From assembly GCA_022508485.1 (NCBI GenBank), contig JAFLVD010000001.1:62001-126000 (forward strand): a stretch of 64,000 nt of DNA. The letters are read 5' to 3'. This document shows positions 1-9,148 of this stretch, piece by piece (the stretch's first letter is position 1; the number at the start of each line of letters is the position of its first letter). The position numbers and the translations under genes were made by a program. The notes beneath the pieces are model-generated. The model was not told the DNA's origin and ran no database searches. It worked only from the letters and a program-made list of their open reading frames with translations. The DNA comes from Clostridiales bacterium. GTDB taxonomy: Bacteria > Bacillota > Clostridia > Christensenellales > Pumilibacteraceae.

Positions 1-444
1 CTCGACCACGAGTTTGAAGGAACGCACGTTTCGCTCGGCGTCGACGCCGCCAAAAAGTACAAAGAGAGCAAGGGCGTTATCCACTGCATTCAGGCGCATC
101 ATAACGACGTCGAGCCGGAAACAATCGAGGCGATTATCGTTCAGTGCTGCGACGCCATTTCGGGCGCAAGACCTGGCGCGCGTCGCGAGTCGCTCGACAG
201 CTACGTAAAGCGTCTCGAAAAGCTCGAGGAAATAGCCAACGGCTACGAGGGCGTCGAAAAGGCGTTCGCCGTCCAGGCAGGTAGGGAAGTGCGTATTATC
301 GTCAAGCCCGACGTTATCGACGACGTTAAGGCTATGTATATGTCCAAAGAGATCGCTAAACAGATCGAGCAGGATATGCAGTACCCCGGCCAGATTAAGG
401 TTAACGTAATCCGCGAAACCCGTGCCGTCGAGTACGCCAAATAA
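1..444 (+). CDS. rny: Ribonuclease Y, C-terminal part (5' truncated by window)
   Basis: Frame 1 reads [79 protein letters not shown]...[20 protein letters not shown], typical of the RNase Y HD/C-terminal region. Confidence 0.93.
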   Translation, partial: LDHEFEGTHVSLGVDAAKKYKESKGVIHCIQAHHNDVEPETIEAIIVQCCDAISGARPGARRESLDSYVKRLEKLEEIANGYEGVEKAFAVQAGREVRIIVKPDVIDDVKAMYMSKEIAKQIEQDMQYPGQIKVNVIRETRAVEYAK

Positions 445-608
445 AAGCCGTGGGCTCATTATTTGGTTTAGTTACAACTTGTTTGACTCGGTTCCGAATA
501 CACTTTTGCTTAAAGATATAAAGTTTTTAAGCAAAGATTTACGCAAACTCGACATTATGTAACAGCATATAATAAAAAATACTTTTTATATATTTTGTAT
601 AAAACGTC

Positions 609-637
609 TTGACAGGCACGTTTAATTACTATATAAT
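609..637 (+). promoter_or_regulatory. Predicted sigma-A promoter of the GH3 gene (TTGACA-17-TATAAT)
   Basis: TTGACA 609-614, 17-nt spacer, TATAAT 632-637, upstream of the 697 ORF. Confidence 0.75.
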
Positions 638-696
638 GTAGTGGATTAAGCGTGCTTTTCTTTTTTTTTGTTGCCTAAAAACACGTAACAGCATAG

Positions 697-3600
697 GTGA
701 ATGTGATGAAAAAGCAAATGTCTACTAAAAAAGCGATTGCGGTTTTCACACCCGGCATAACCGTAGTTTTTGCTATAATGCTTGCGGTTATTATCGCGTC
801 GTCTATTTTTTGGCAGGATATCAGCTTGTGGTTGTACGGGCGCGCTCAAAAAGCCGACCCTGCGGCGCTTGCAAGCGGTACCGCTCTTTGCGAGGATATA
901 GTCGAAGAAGGCGTTGTTCTTTTAAAGAACGAAAAGGACAAAAACGGCAAGGCCGCGCTTCCTCTTTCCGAAAAAGAAATCGAAAAGATTAACGTGTTCG
1001 GTTGGGCGGCGTACGACTGGATGACTATGGCGTTCGGCTCGGGCTATTCCAATACGAAGCTATCCAAGCTTAAACTTTTCCCGGCGCTCGAACAAGCCGG
1101 AATCGAATATAACAAAGACCTTTACAACCTGTACAAAAATTTCTATTCCGATTCCTCTAACGAGTATAACAAGCAAGAGGACGAGCAGGAGTACAGAGGC
1201 GGCGTCGCGTTCGGCTCGGAAAAAATATTCACTCTGCACGAGCCGGGCAAGAAATTTTACACCGCGGCAATAAAAGACAGCGTGGTTAACCATTCCGACG
1301 TTGCGCTCGTCGTTATAGGCAGAACGGGTAGCGAGAGCAAGGACCTTAAACTTAACCAGGTTAAGCAGGACCAGACCAATAAATCGACTCGCAATACCAC
1401 CGTTACTGACAGACACTATCTCGAGCTTTCCACCGAAGAGGAGGAGATGATCGAGGTCGCAAAGGAAACCTGCGGCAAGGTTATCGTTATTCTCAACACA
1501 GCCAACACGATGGAAACCGGCTTTATCGACGACCCGGACATTGACGGTGCGCTTCTCGTGGGGCTTACCGGTCTTACCGGCGTAAACGGGCTTATTAACG
1601 TTCTGCGCGGCTCGAAAGAGGCTAAGGTTGCAAAGCGCGACGACGACGGCAACGTGATCTACGACGATAACGGCGACGTTGTTTACGAAAAGGACGAAAG
1701 CGGCGAAATCGTAACCGAGAAGGTGCAGGTTTCCCCTTCGGGCAGGACGGTAGATACATACGCGTACGACGTATACACTGCGCCATCTATGGCTAATTAC
1801 GGCGCTTACAGCATCGACGGCGGCATAAATATATATTCCAACGCCACGAGCGAAGGCAACCAGTACAAGTCTTATATCGATTATAACGAAGGTATTTACG
1901 TCGGTTATAAGTGGTATGAAACCGCAAACGCGGAAGGGTACTGGGATAACGTTAACAACGAGTACGGCGACGGCTACGAGGGCGTCGTTCAGTATCCGTT
2001 CGGTTACGGTCTGTCGTATACCGAGTTTACCTGGACGGTTACCAACGTGCTTGTAAACGGCCAGTCGAAAACATCTGGCGAGCTTGGCAAAAACGATAAA
2101 ATCGAAATTTATGTGGAAGTTCAAAACGTAGGCGACTATTCCGGCCAAGACGTCGTCGAGCTTTATTACACCGCGCCTTATATTAAGGGCGGTATAGAAA
2201 AGGCGTACGTCAACCTCGGCGCGTTCGCCAAAACGGGCGTTATCGCACCCGGCGGAATTGATATCGTCAAGCTTGAGCTTTCCGTTCAAAGCATGGCGTC
2301 GTACGACTGCTACGACATGAACAAAAACGGTCATACCGGCTACGAGCTTGACGGCGGACCGTATCAGATTCGCTTAATGAAAAACGCGCACGAGGCGCAC
2401 GAGCTGAACGACACTTCCTCCAACGGCGTAAAAGCCGCCGTAACCAATCCGGTAATTACATACACAATTCCCGGCAGCGGTTACAATTACGACACCGACG
2501 AAAAGACGGGCGAGAAGATTGAAAACCGCTTTACCAACAAGGACGGCAAGGGCAACGACAAGGTTATAGACAACGGCGATCTCGACGGAAGCCGTGAGTC
2601 GACCCCGGTTAAATATCTGTCGAGGTCTGATTTTACGGGCACCTATCCCAAAAAAGCCGCGGCAAGGACGAGGACGACCGAGGCAGCGAACGTTGCCAAA
2701 AACAAGATTCCTTCTTCCGACCAGCTCGAATACGCCGGCTACGGCGGAATTTCGTCCATGCCGACTGTTTTAGACAGCGGACTGACAATTAACGACGCTA
2801 TCGGCATAAAAGACTACGACGACGATATGTGGGACTATCTTGTAGACCAAATCCCTGCGTCCGAGCTTGTAAACTTAATAAGCGACGGCTACTTTAAGAC
2901 GGCGGCGCTTAAAAGCATAGGCAAGGATGAGTATGTCGATTTGGACGGTCCCCTCGGCTTTAACACTCGCGTAACCTCGGGCACTGCGCTTTGCGAATTT
3001 GTCGCTTATCCGAGCGCGACTCTGCTTGCTCAAACCTGGAACGTAGAGCTTGCCCACGCAATGGGGCTAAGCGTCGGCAGAGAGGCAAAGTCGATGGACG
3101 GTCTTAAAGGCTGGTATGCGCCGGGTGCCAACATCCACCGCACACCTTTCGGCGGACGGAACGGCGAGTATTATTCCGAGGACGGCGTGCTTTCCGGCAT
3201 GATTTGCGCCGGCACCGTTCAGGGCGCAAAAGAAATGGGCGTGTATTCATACGTAAAACATTTTGCGGTAAACGACAGCGAAAAGAACCGCGAGGGACTG
3301 TTCACATTCCTTACCGAGCAAACCTTGCGCGAAGTCTACTTAAAGCCGTTCGAGCTTATGATTAAAGAGGGCGGCGGAAACGCGCTCATGACCAGTATGA
3401 ACCGTCTCGGCAGAGTATGGTCTGGCGCTAACTACGGTCTTATGACCGAAATCGTAAGAAATGAATGGGGCTTCTGCGGCACCGCCGTTACCGACTGGGT
3501 AAACGCAAGCGACGACTATATGCCGCCTTACCTCGGTATATGGGCCGGCAACGATATATGGCTGTCTAACGGTATAGGCAATCTGTTCGGCGCATTAAAC

Positions 3601-3996
3601 AATAATCCCACCGCCGCGACGATAGGTAAAAAGGTCGCTCACGACGTACTGTGGACGCTTATCGACACCGAAAACGCGGCGGCAGAATACGACCCGAGCG
3701 CCGCAAGAACAGAGCTTGGCGCCGGCGCCACTTACAACATGACCTGGGTCTGGTACATTGTACTTATCGAAATTGTGCTTGCGGCAGGCCTCGGCGTAAT
3801 GGTGTTCTTCATGGTAAAGAACATACTGCGCAACAAAAAAGCGGCTAAGGCTGAGGCTGACGGTAACTCCGAAGCCGAAGGCTCGCCCGAAACGGCGGAA
3901 TACGCGTCAGGATCCGAAAATACGGTAGTCTCGGACTCAGAGTCTTTAAACGCGACCGATCGAGAAACATCGGATACTTCGGAAAGCGGCGAATAA
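697..3996 (+). CDS. Membrane-anchored glycoside hydrolase family 3 protein with reversed domain order (C-terminal domain and FnIII before the TIM barrel)
   Basis: N-terminal TM; EDIVEEGVVLLKNE...LPLS (GH3_C); FGYGLSYTEF FnIII; then catalytic-domain motifs YAPGANIHRTPFGGRNGEYYSED, KHFAVND, TAVTDW...AGNDIWLSNG; C-terminal TM. Confidence 0.88.
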   Translation: MNVMKKQMSTKKAIAVFTPGITVVFAIMLAVIIASSIFWQDISLWLYGRAQKADPAALASGTALCEDIVEEGVVLLKNEKDKNGKAALPLSEKEIEKINVFGWAAYDWMTMAFGSGYSNTKLSKLKLFPALEQAGIEYNKDLYNLYKNFYSDSSNEYNKQEDEQEYRGGVAFGSEKIFTLHEPGKKFYTAAIKDSVVNHSDVALVVIGRTGSESKDLKLNQVKQDQTNKSTRNTTVTDRHYLELSTEEEEMIEVAKETCGKVIVILNTANTMETGFIDDPDIDGALLVGLTGLTGVNGLINVLRGSKEAKVAKRDDDGNVIYDDNGDVVYEKDESGEIVTEKVQVSPSGRTVDTYAYDVYTAPSMANYGAYSIDGGINIYSNATSEGNQYKSYIDYNEGIYVGYKWYETANAEGYWDNVNNEYGDGYEGVVQYPFGYGLSYTEFTWTVTNVLVNGQSKTSGELGKNDKIEIYVEVQNVGDYSGQDVVELYYTAPYIKGGIEKAYVNLGAFAKTGVIAPGGIDIVKLELSVQSMASYDCYDMNKNGHTGYELDGGPYQIRLMKNAHEAHELNDTSSNGVKAAVTNPVITYTIPGSGYNYDTDEKTGEKIENRFTNKDGKGNDKVIDNGDLDGSRESTPVKYLSRSDFTGTYPKKAAARTRTTEAANVAKNKIPSSDQLEYAGYGGISSMPTVLDSGLTINDAIGIKDYDDDMWDYLVDQIPASELVNLISDGYFKTAALKSIGKDEYVDLDGPLGFNTRVTSGTALCEFVAYPSATLLAQTWNVELAHAMGLSVGREAKSMDGLKGWYAPGANIHRTPFGGRNGEYYSEDGVLSGMICAGTVQGAKEMGVYSYVKHFAVNDSEKNREGLFTFLTEQTLREVYLKPFELMIKEGGGNALMTSMNRLGRVWSGANYGLMTEIVRNEWGFCGTAVTDWVNASDDYMPPYLGIWAGNDIWLSNGIGNLFGALNNNPTAATIGKKVAHDVLWTLIDTENAAAEYDPSAARTELGAGATYNMTWVWYIVLIEIVLAAGLGVMVFFMVKNILRNKKAAKAEADGNSEAEGSPETAEYASGSENTVVSDSESLNATDRETSDTSESGE

Positions 3997-4040
3997 CCCT
4001 TTCTAGAAATATAAAATTTTTATCAGGAGGAAAACTGATT

Positions 4041-5936
4041 ATGAAGAAAACAAGGAAAATCACCTCGCTTGTTGCAATCGTTCTTTCAGCTTTACTGCTG
4101 TTTGCAACGTTTGCGGCATGCGACACCACCAAACCCGATGGCGGTAAAGACCCCGTCATCAAAGAAATCTCCGTCAATCAAACCTCGAAAGAGATTGATC
4201 AGGGAGACTCGTTCGTACTTGAGGTAACTGCAAAGTATGACAACGGCACCAGCGGCAGAATTTATTCCCGTAACGGCCTTACGTTTGAAAGCAGCGCGCC
4301 TACCGTCGCAACCGTCGGCGCAAGCGGTTCGGTACTTGGCGTAGCCAAAGGTACCGCAACCATAACCGCTAAGGTTGAAAAGCTTTCCGCTACCTGCGAA
4401 GTAACCGTTCACTCGCTTACTCTCGAGCTTTCGGAAACCGAGCTTATGCTTGAAAAGGACACGAGCAAGACTCTTACCGCTACGGTTAAGAGAGACGGCA
4501 CCGTTCTTACCGGCGACGACGCTAAGGTAAAGTGGGAATCGGACAACACCACCGTTGCTACCGTTAACGATGACGGTCTTGTTACCGCAAAGTCGGTCGG
4601 TACCGCCAACATCAAGGCTACCAAGGGCGGACTTGAAGAAACCTGCGCACTCGAAGTAACATGGACTCCTCCCATCGGTTACAACGAAATAATGTGGTGC
4701 GAGCAGAACAAGCTCGAGCCTAACACCTGGGGCTACTGGAACTCTAAAGAATCCGGCTGGGCGAACGGCGGACTTGCCGAAGATTACGGCGTTTACACCG
4801 ACGAAACATTTAAAGAGAGCGAAACCACCCTTAACGAAGGCTTCGAGTACATCGGAATGGGCAAAATCACCTTCGAGTACGAGATTACTCACGAAGGCCC
4901 TAACTACACCTACCAGGCTTTCTACCGCAGCTCTGACAATGTAGAGGGCGGAAAGCTTCATTACAACCACGACTACCAAGTAACCTTTAAGGCGCTCTCC
5001 ACCGTCGGCGGCGAGATGCACGTCAACCCTTACGACGACGTTCGCGCTCAAAACGACGGCGAGTCCGAAGAAGAATACGAAGCTTACCTCGCAACACGCG
5101 AAGCTACCGGTAAGTACCAAAAGAATCACGACTTCGAACTCGTAGCCAACGTCGAGCAAGAGATATCCGTTATCTTCCGTCATGACGACTGCGGCAATAT
5201 CTACAAGCAGCTTGTCTACGACAACATGGGTTCGGCGCTTCACCTTCAGCTCGGCGACTTCCCCGTAGGCGAGAAAGTTACGCTTGTTATTTGGGACTTC
5301 CAGTACAAGGATTTGGGCGCAGCCGATCATCCTGTTACGTGCGACGAGACTAAGCACGCCGACTACGTCGATACCGACGCACCCGTTATTCCCAGCGTTC
5401 CCGAACTTATTCTTACCCCGGAAGAAATTTATGCTACCGAGGTTAAGCTCAGAGTAAAAGGCGAAGGCGACGAAGCAAGGGCGATCTTCCAGCTTTACGG
5501 CGTTATCGACGTATCGAAGTTCGACGACAAAACCGCTGCCGAAGAATGGCTCTACGCTTGCTACTTCGACCTTCAAATTGCGGGCGGTAGCTGGAAAATG
5601 GAACAGTTCAACAGAGAGGTTGTTTCCTTAGACGAAACCAGCGGCGAATTCTTAATCGAGTACGACATCACTCGTCTCTCGGTCAGCACGGGCGACGGTA
5701 GCGGCGCTTACGGCGGACACTTCGCAAGGAAAGATCCTTCCGAACCCGGTTATGGCGATAACCAGAACAGAGACCTTAAGCTCGATGCAGACAAGGCCGT
5801 TGCCGGCACCTCTATCACGGTTGGCAACAAGAAGTACACCATTGTCAACCACAAGGACTTCGAAGCCAACGAAGGTAACCAGTGGGGTCAGGCTTTCAAC
5901 TACGGCTGCGTAGCAATCAAGGTTGAATCTGTTTAA
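4041..5936 (+). CDS. Secreted lipoprotein with BIG_2 Ig-like repeats and an uncharacterised C-terminal, possibly carbohydrate-binding, region
   Basis: Signal peptide with lipobox-like LLLFATFAAC; two V-tolerant Ig-like repeats (SAPTVATVGASGSVLGVAKGTATITA; WESDNTTVATVNDDGLVTAKSVGTANIKA). Confidence 0.8.
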   Translation: MKKTRKITSLVAIVLSALLLFATFAACDTTKPDGGKDPVIKEISVNQTSKEIDQGDSFVLEVTAKYDNGTSGRIYSRNGLTFESSAPTVATVGASGSVLGVAKGTATITAKVEKLSATCEVTVHSLTLELSETELMLEKDTSKTLTATVKRDGTVLTGDDAKVKWESDNTTVATVNDDGLVTAKSVGTANIKATKGGLEETCALEVTWTPPIGYNEIMWCEQNKLEPNTWGYWNSKESGWANGGLAEDYGVYTDETFKESETTLNEGFEYIGMGKITFEYEITHEGPNYTYQAFYRSSDNVEGGKLHYNHDYQVTFKALSTVGGEMHVNPYDDVRAQNDGESEEEYEAYLATREATGKYQKNHDFELVANVEQEISVIFRHDDCGNIYKQLVYDNMGSALHLQLGDFPVGEKVTLVIWDFQYKDLGAADHPVTCDETKHADYVDTDAPVIPSVPELILTPEEIYATEVKLRVKGEGDEARAIFQLYGVIDVSKFDDKTAAEEWLYACYFDLQIAGGSWKMEQFNREVVSLDETSGEFLIEYDITRLSVSTGDGSGAYGGHFARKDPSEPGYGDNQNRDLKLDADKAVAGTSITVGNKKYTIVNHKDFEANEGNQWGQAFNYGCVAIKVESV

Positions 5937-5970
5937 TCTTAAAATAATTTAATATGATTCGAAACAATAG

Positions 5971-5994
5971 GGGGGTAATTATTTACCCCCTTAT
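5971..5994 (+). terminator. Rho-independent-like hairpin after the 4041 CDS
   Basis: GGGGGTAA-ttat-TTACCCCC followed by a T-rich tract. Confidence 0.6.
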
Positions 5995-6258
5995 GTATTT
6001 TCGGCGACGGGCTTATATCCGCCGCCGTTTTTTTATGAAATAAGTAATAGTGAATAGTGAAGAAGTGAAACACTCCCTCAGTCAAGCAGTCGCTACGCTT
6101 TGTGCTTGACAATTTTTGCACATGGAAGCATAAGGCGAGCCGCCGAAAAGCGGTAAAGTACTATGCGCCGTAAAAATCGTTTTTATTCGGTTTGATTTGT
6201 CAAAAAACCACAAAACAGACTTTTTTTTATTTGTTATTATTAAACCGAGGATAAGAGT

Positions 6259-6567
6259 ATGAAAATCGAACACAGTTTGTCGCACGGCGAACTTATTATA
6301 AAGCTTTCCGGCGAGCTTGACGAGAGGACGGGTCCGTACGTAAGAATGACGCTCGATTCTATTATCGACGCGTCCGATTTTAAGCGTATTCGTATCGACA
6401 TGTCTAAGCTTTCGTTTATGGACTCGACGGGGATAGGCGTGCTAATAGGCAGATACAAGCGCCTCTCGCCGCGCGGTATTCCAATCATATTGCAATCGCC
6501 GAACCCGTCAGTAGACCGCGTGCTCGGTCTGTCCGGCATATACAATATCATGATAAAGGCAGGTTAA
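6259..6567 (+). CDS. spoIIAA: Anti-sigma F factor antagonist SpoIIAA
   Basis: STAS-domain protein (LSGELDERTGPYVR...IRIDMSKLSFMDSTGIGVLIGRYK) directly followed by spoIIAB and sigF. Confidence 0.95.
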   Translation: MKIEHSLSHGELIIKLSGELDERTGPYVRMTLDSIIDASDFKRIRIDMSKLSFMDSTGIGVLIGRYKRLSPRGIPIILQSPNPSVDRVLGLSGIYNIMIKAG

Positions 6568-6569
6568 TT

Positions 6570-7019
6570 ATGCATAACGAAATGACCTTGATATTTTCGG
6601 CTGTGTCCGAAAACGAAGCATTTGCGCGCAACGCGGTTGCGGCGTTTTGCGTTCCGCTCGATCCCACAATCGACCAGATTAACGATATAAAAACCGCCGT
6701 GTCCGAGGCGGTTACCAACTGCATAGTCCACGCTTACCCGATAAAGCCGGAGGAAAAGTTTGTAACGGTTAAAACCGTTATAGACGGCGGCACCGTACAT
6801 ATCGTCGTATCGGATAACGGAATCGGTATAGAGGACGTGGAAAAGGCAATGCAGCCTTTCTTTACCACTAAGCCGGACGAGGAGAGAAGCGGAATGGGAT
6901 TTACAGTAATGGAATCGTTCTGCGACTCGCTCGAAGTTACAAAAAACACTCCGTCCGGAACAACCGTATCCATGACGAAACGAGTTAGAGGTGCGGATTG
7001 GAAAACGAACAAGTCTTAA
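6570..7019 (+). CDS. spoIIAB: Anti-sigma F factor SpoIIAB (serine kinase)
   Basis: HATPase motifs SEAVTNCIVHAY, VSDNGIGIEDVEKAMQPFFTTKPDEERSGMGFTVMESF; operon context. Confidence 0.96.
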   Translation: MHNEMTLIFSAVSENEAFARNAVAAFCVPLDPTIDQINDIKTAVSEAVTNCIVHAYPIKPEEKFVTVKTVIDGGTVHIVVSDNGIGIEDVEKAMQPFFTTKPDEERSGMGFTVMESFCDSLEVTKNTPSGTTVSMTKRVRGADWKTNKS

Positions 7020-7717
7020 ACCTAATAGCCGCGGCGCAAAGCGGCGACAACAGCGCGTGCGAGATTTTATTGACTCGCAATTCGCCGCTCATTAAGTCGG
7101 TTATCAGGCGGTACAAAAACAGAAACGTCGAGTACGACGATCTGTATCAGCTAGGGTGCGTAGGCTTTATTAAAGCGGTAAAAAACTTTTCAACCGCCTT
7201 CGAGGTTCGGTTTTCTACCTATGCCGTGCCCATGATAGCAGGCGAGGTAAAGCGTTTTTTGCGCGACGACGGACCAATAAAGGTGTCGCGAGGAACTAAG
7301 GCCGCGGCAATAAAAATCGCGCGGTTTATCGAGGATTACAGAGCCAAAAACGGCGATGCGCCCACGGTCGAACAAATCGCAAAAGAGTTTTCGATAGAAG
7401 CGCAAGAGGTCGTTTTTATACTCGACTCGGGCAAATATCCGATTTCTATTTACGACAGAACGGACGACGACGGTTCGCGATCTTTAATCGATAAGCTTCA
7501 TTCCGACGAGAACGAGGACGATCGTCTTGACAGCATGATGCTTAAAACCGTAATAGACTCGTTAGAGCCGCGCGACAAAAAAATAATACTGCTTAGGTAT
7601 TTTGCCGACAAAACGCAGGCGGAGGTCGCGCGCGTTCTTAACGTATCTCAGGTTCAGATTTCTCGGTTAGAGAATAAAGTGTTAAATAAAATCCGCGAGG
7701 CGTACGGCGAGATATAA
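6998..7717 (+). CDS. sigF: RNA polymerase sigma-F factor
   Basis: Sigma-70 family protein (SRGTKAAAIKIA..., LEPRDKKIILLRYFADKTQAEVARVLNVSQVQISRLE); TTG start overlapping spoIIAB; spoIIA order. Confidence 0.95.
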   Translation: MENEQVLNLIAAAQSGDNSACEILLTRNSPLIKSVIRRYKNRNVEYDDLYQLGCVGFIKAVKNFSTAFEVRFSTYAVPMIAGEVKRFLRDDGPIKVSRGTKAAAIKIARFIEDYRAKNGDAPTVEQIAKEFSIEAQEVVFILDSGKYPISIYDRTDDDGSRSLIDKLHSDENEDDRLDSMMLKTVIDSLEPRDKKIILLRYFADKTQAEVARVLNVSQVQISRLENKVLNKIREAYGEI

Positions 7718-7752
7718 AAATTGCCGCACTTGGCGCAGATTTTATCCGATAT

Positions 7753-7782
7753 GAATAATAACTCGGCTCAAGTATCAAATTA
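7753..7782 (+). promoter_or_regulatory. Candidate sigma-G/sigma-F-type forespore promoter for the spoVA genes
   Basis: GAATA 7753-7757, 18-nt spacer, CAAATTA 7776-7782, compared with the remembered sigma-G consensus gHATR/CATnhTA (one mismatch). Confidence 0.35.
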
Positions 7783-7787
7783 TCGGT

Positions 7788-7901
7788 ATGGATAATAAAA
7801 AAGAACGGGTTTTGGGCGAAGGCTTTATCACGACGACGGCGCGCGACGACGCTTTCGGTCCGATAAAAACCCACGAGTCGAGGAATTATTATGGCGAATA
7901 A
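7788..7901 (+). CDS. Small 37-aa ORF overlapping the spoVAC start
   Basis: MDNKKERVLGEGFITTTARDDAFGPIKTHESRNYYGE*, stop overlaps the spoVAC ATG region; below the ORF-track size cutoff. Confidence 0.4.
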   Translation: MDNKKERVLGEGFITTTARDDAFGPIKTHESRNYYGE

Positions 7902-8364
7902 AGAAGCGGCGGTAAAACGCCGTAACGAGCGTTACAATAAGTACGTAAACACAGTTACGCCTACTACAAGTCTGCCAAAAGCTTTGTGGCACAGCTTTTG
8001 GATAGGCGGTCTTACGTGTATGTTAGGCCAGGGTATAGGCGATATAGTAAAGGCGATTGCGCCCGATATGCCCGTCGACACGGTATCTAATATCACGTCG
8101 ATGATTCTCATTACGGTAGCTATTCTGTTTACCGGGCTTGGATTTTACGATGTTATCGCGCGGCACGGCGGCGCAGGCTCGTTCCTGCCTATTACCGGCT
8201 TTGCAAACGCAATGGCGAGCGCTTCCATGGAATTCAAAACGGAAGGGCTTATTTTCGGCACGAGCGTTAAGATGTTTTCGGTCGTCGGTCCCGTCGTTGT
8301 AAACGGAATAGTTTGGTCGACCGTCGCAGGTTTAATTAACCTTTTGATACTCGGGGCGGTGTAA
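7891..8364 (+). CDS. spoVAC: Stage V sporulation protein AC
   Basis: SpoVAC-type membrane protein (FWIGGLTCMLGQGIGDI...GLGFYDVIARHGGAGSFLPITGFANAMASASMEFKTEGLIFG). Confidence 0.95.
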   Translation: MANKEAAVKRRNERYNKYVNTVTPTTSLPKALWHSFWIGGLTCMLGQGIGDIVKAIAPDMPVDTVSNITSMILITVAILFTGLGFYDVIARHGGAGSFLPITGFANAMASASMEFKTEGLIFGTSVKMFSVVGPVVVNGIVWSTVAGLINLLILGAV

Positions 8365-8365
8365 T

Positions 8366-9058
8366 ATGTTCGACGAATTTATTAAATCCGAACGGACCAC
8401 GCTCTCAAAACGCAAAAGAATAATGCGCTTTGACAATAAGCCGCGCATAACCGGGCGAATGAGCGTTGTGGGCGTAAAGGAATCTCAAGGCCCGGTCGCA
8501 AGGTATTTTCACCGTTGCGAGGTAGACGATAAAATGGGCGAAAAAACCTTCGAGCGCGCGGAAATCCGCATGTTCGATACTGCGGTGCGAGGCGCGCTTA
8601 GGGACGCGCTTTTAACGGCGGAGGACGTGGATTTGTTTATTTCGGGCGATCTTCTCAATCAGATGACGACTTCGAGCTACGCCGCGCGCGATATAGGCGT
8701 GCCGCACGTCGGCGTGTACGGCGCGTGTTCGACCATGACCGAAAGTCTTATGCTTTCCGCGTCGATGGTAAACGCCGGGTATTTTAATAATGTGCTTTGC
8801 GCGGTGAGCAGCCACTTTGCTACGGCGGAACGCCAGTTCAGATATCCGCTCGAATACGGCTGTCAACGTCCGCCTTACGCGCAGTGGACGGTAACGGGTT
8901 CCGCGGCGTCTGTCGTGTCCCAAAACAGCGAAAAGACGGCGCGTTTCCCCAAAATCGTGTGCGCCATTCCCGGTATTATTACCGACTTCGGCACCAACGA
9001 TCTTAATAATATGGGGGCGGCAATGGCGCCCGATAATGTTATAATACCACCATATTAA
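8366..9058 (+). CDS. spoVAD: Stage V sporulation protein AD, N-terminal fragment (gene interrupted after codon ...MAP, followed by element-encoded DNVIIPPY*)
   Basis: Thiolase-like SpoVAD (VDLFISGDLLNQMTTSSYAARDIGVPHVGVYGACSTMTESL..SSHFATAERQFRYPLEYG) breaks off at NNMGAAMAP, within the conserved MAPAAxDT region. Confidence 0.95.
   Translation: MFDEFIKSERTTLSKRKRIMRFDNKPRITGRMSVVGVKESQGPVARYFHRCEVDDKMGEKTFERAEIRMFDTAVRGALRDALLTAEDVDLFISGDLLNQMTTSSYAARDIGVPHVGVYGACSTMTESLMLSASMVNAGYFNNVLCAVSSHFATAERQFRYPLEYGCQRPPYAQWTVTGSAASVVSQNSEKTARFPKIVCAIPGIITDFGTNDLNNMGAAMAPDNVIIPPY
9009..9053 (+). other. attL: left junction of the spoVAD intervening element
   Basis: spoVAD ATG GCG CCC G joined to element DNA; core CCCG 9029-9032 matches 33777-33780; CACCAT arm 9048-9053 is an inverted copy of ATGGTG 33754-33759. 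Confidence 0.85.
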
Positions 9059-9148
9059 GGCGAACAACGACGCTTTGGCACAAAAATTCAGTCAAAAAGG
9101 GGGTGAGTACGCTTTTTCGCCTTATTTTTAGGTTTAAATTATACACTT

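Noticed and set aside
1060-2334. Long minus-strand ORF (424 aa) antisense to the GH3 gene
   Set aside because: Low-complexity V/R/N-rich translation mirroring the codon bias of the plus-strand gene; no RBS or recognisable domain
4092-5576. 494-aa minus-strand ORF antisense to the Ig-like lipoprotein
   Set aside because: Same antisense artefact; plus strand has signal peptide and Ig repeats
8366-9058. spoVAD truncated by an ordinary frameshift or assembly error
   Set aside because: The missing C-terminal part is present 24.7 kb away next to spoVAE, with matching core and symmetric arms, which a sequencing error would not produce; a misassembly still cannot be fully excluded without reads
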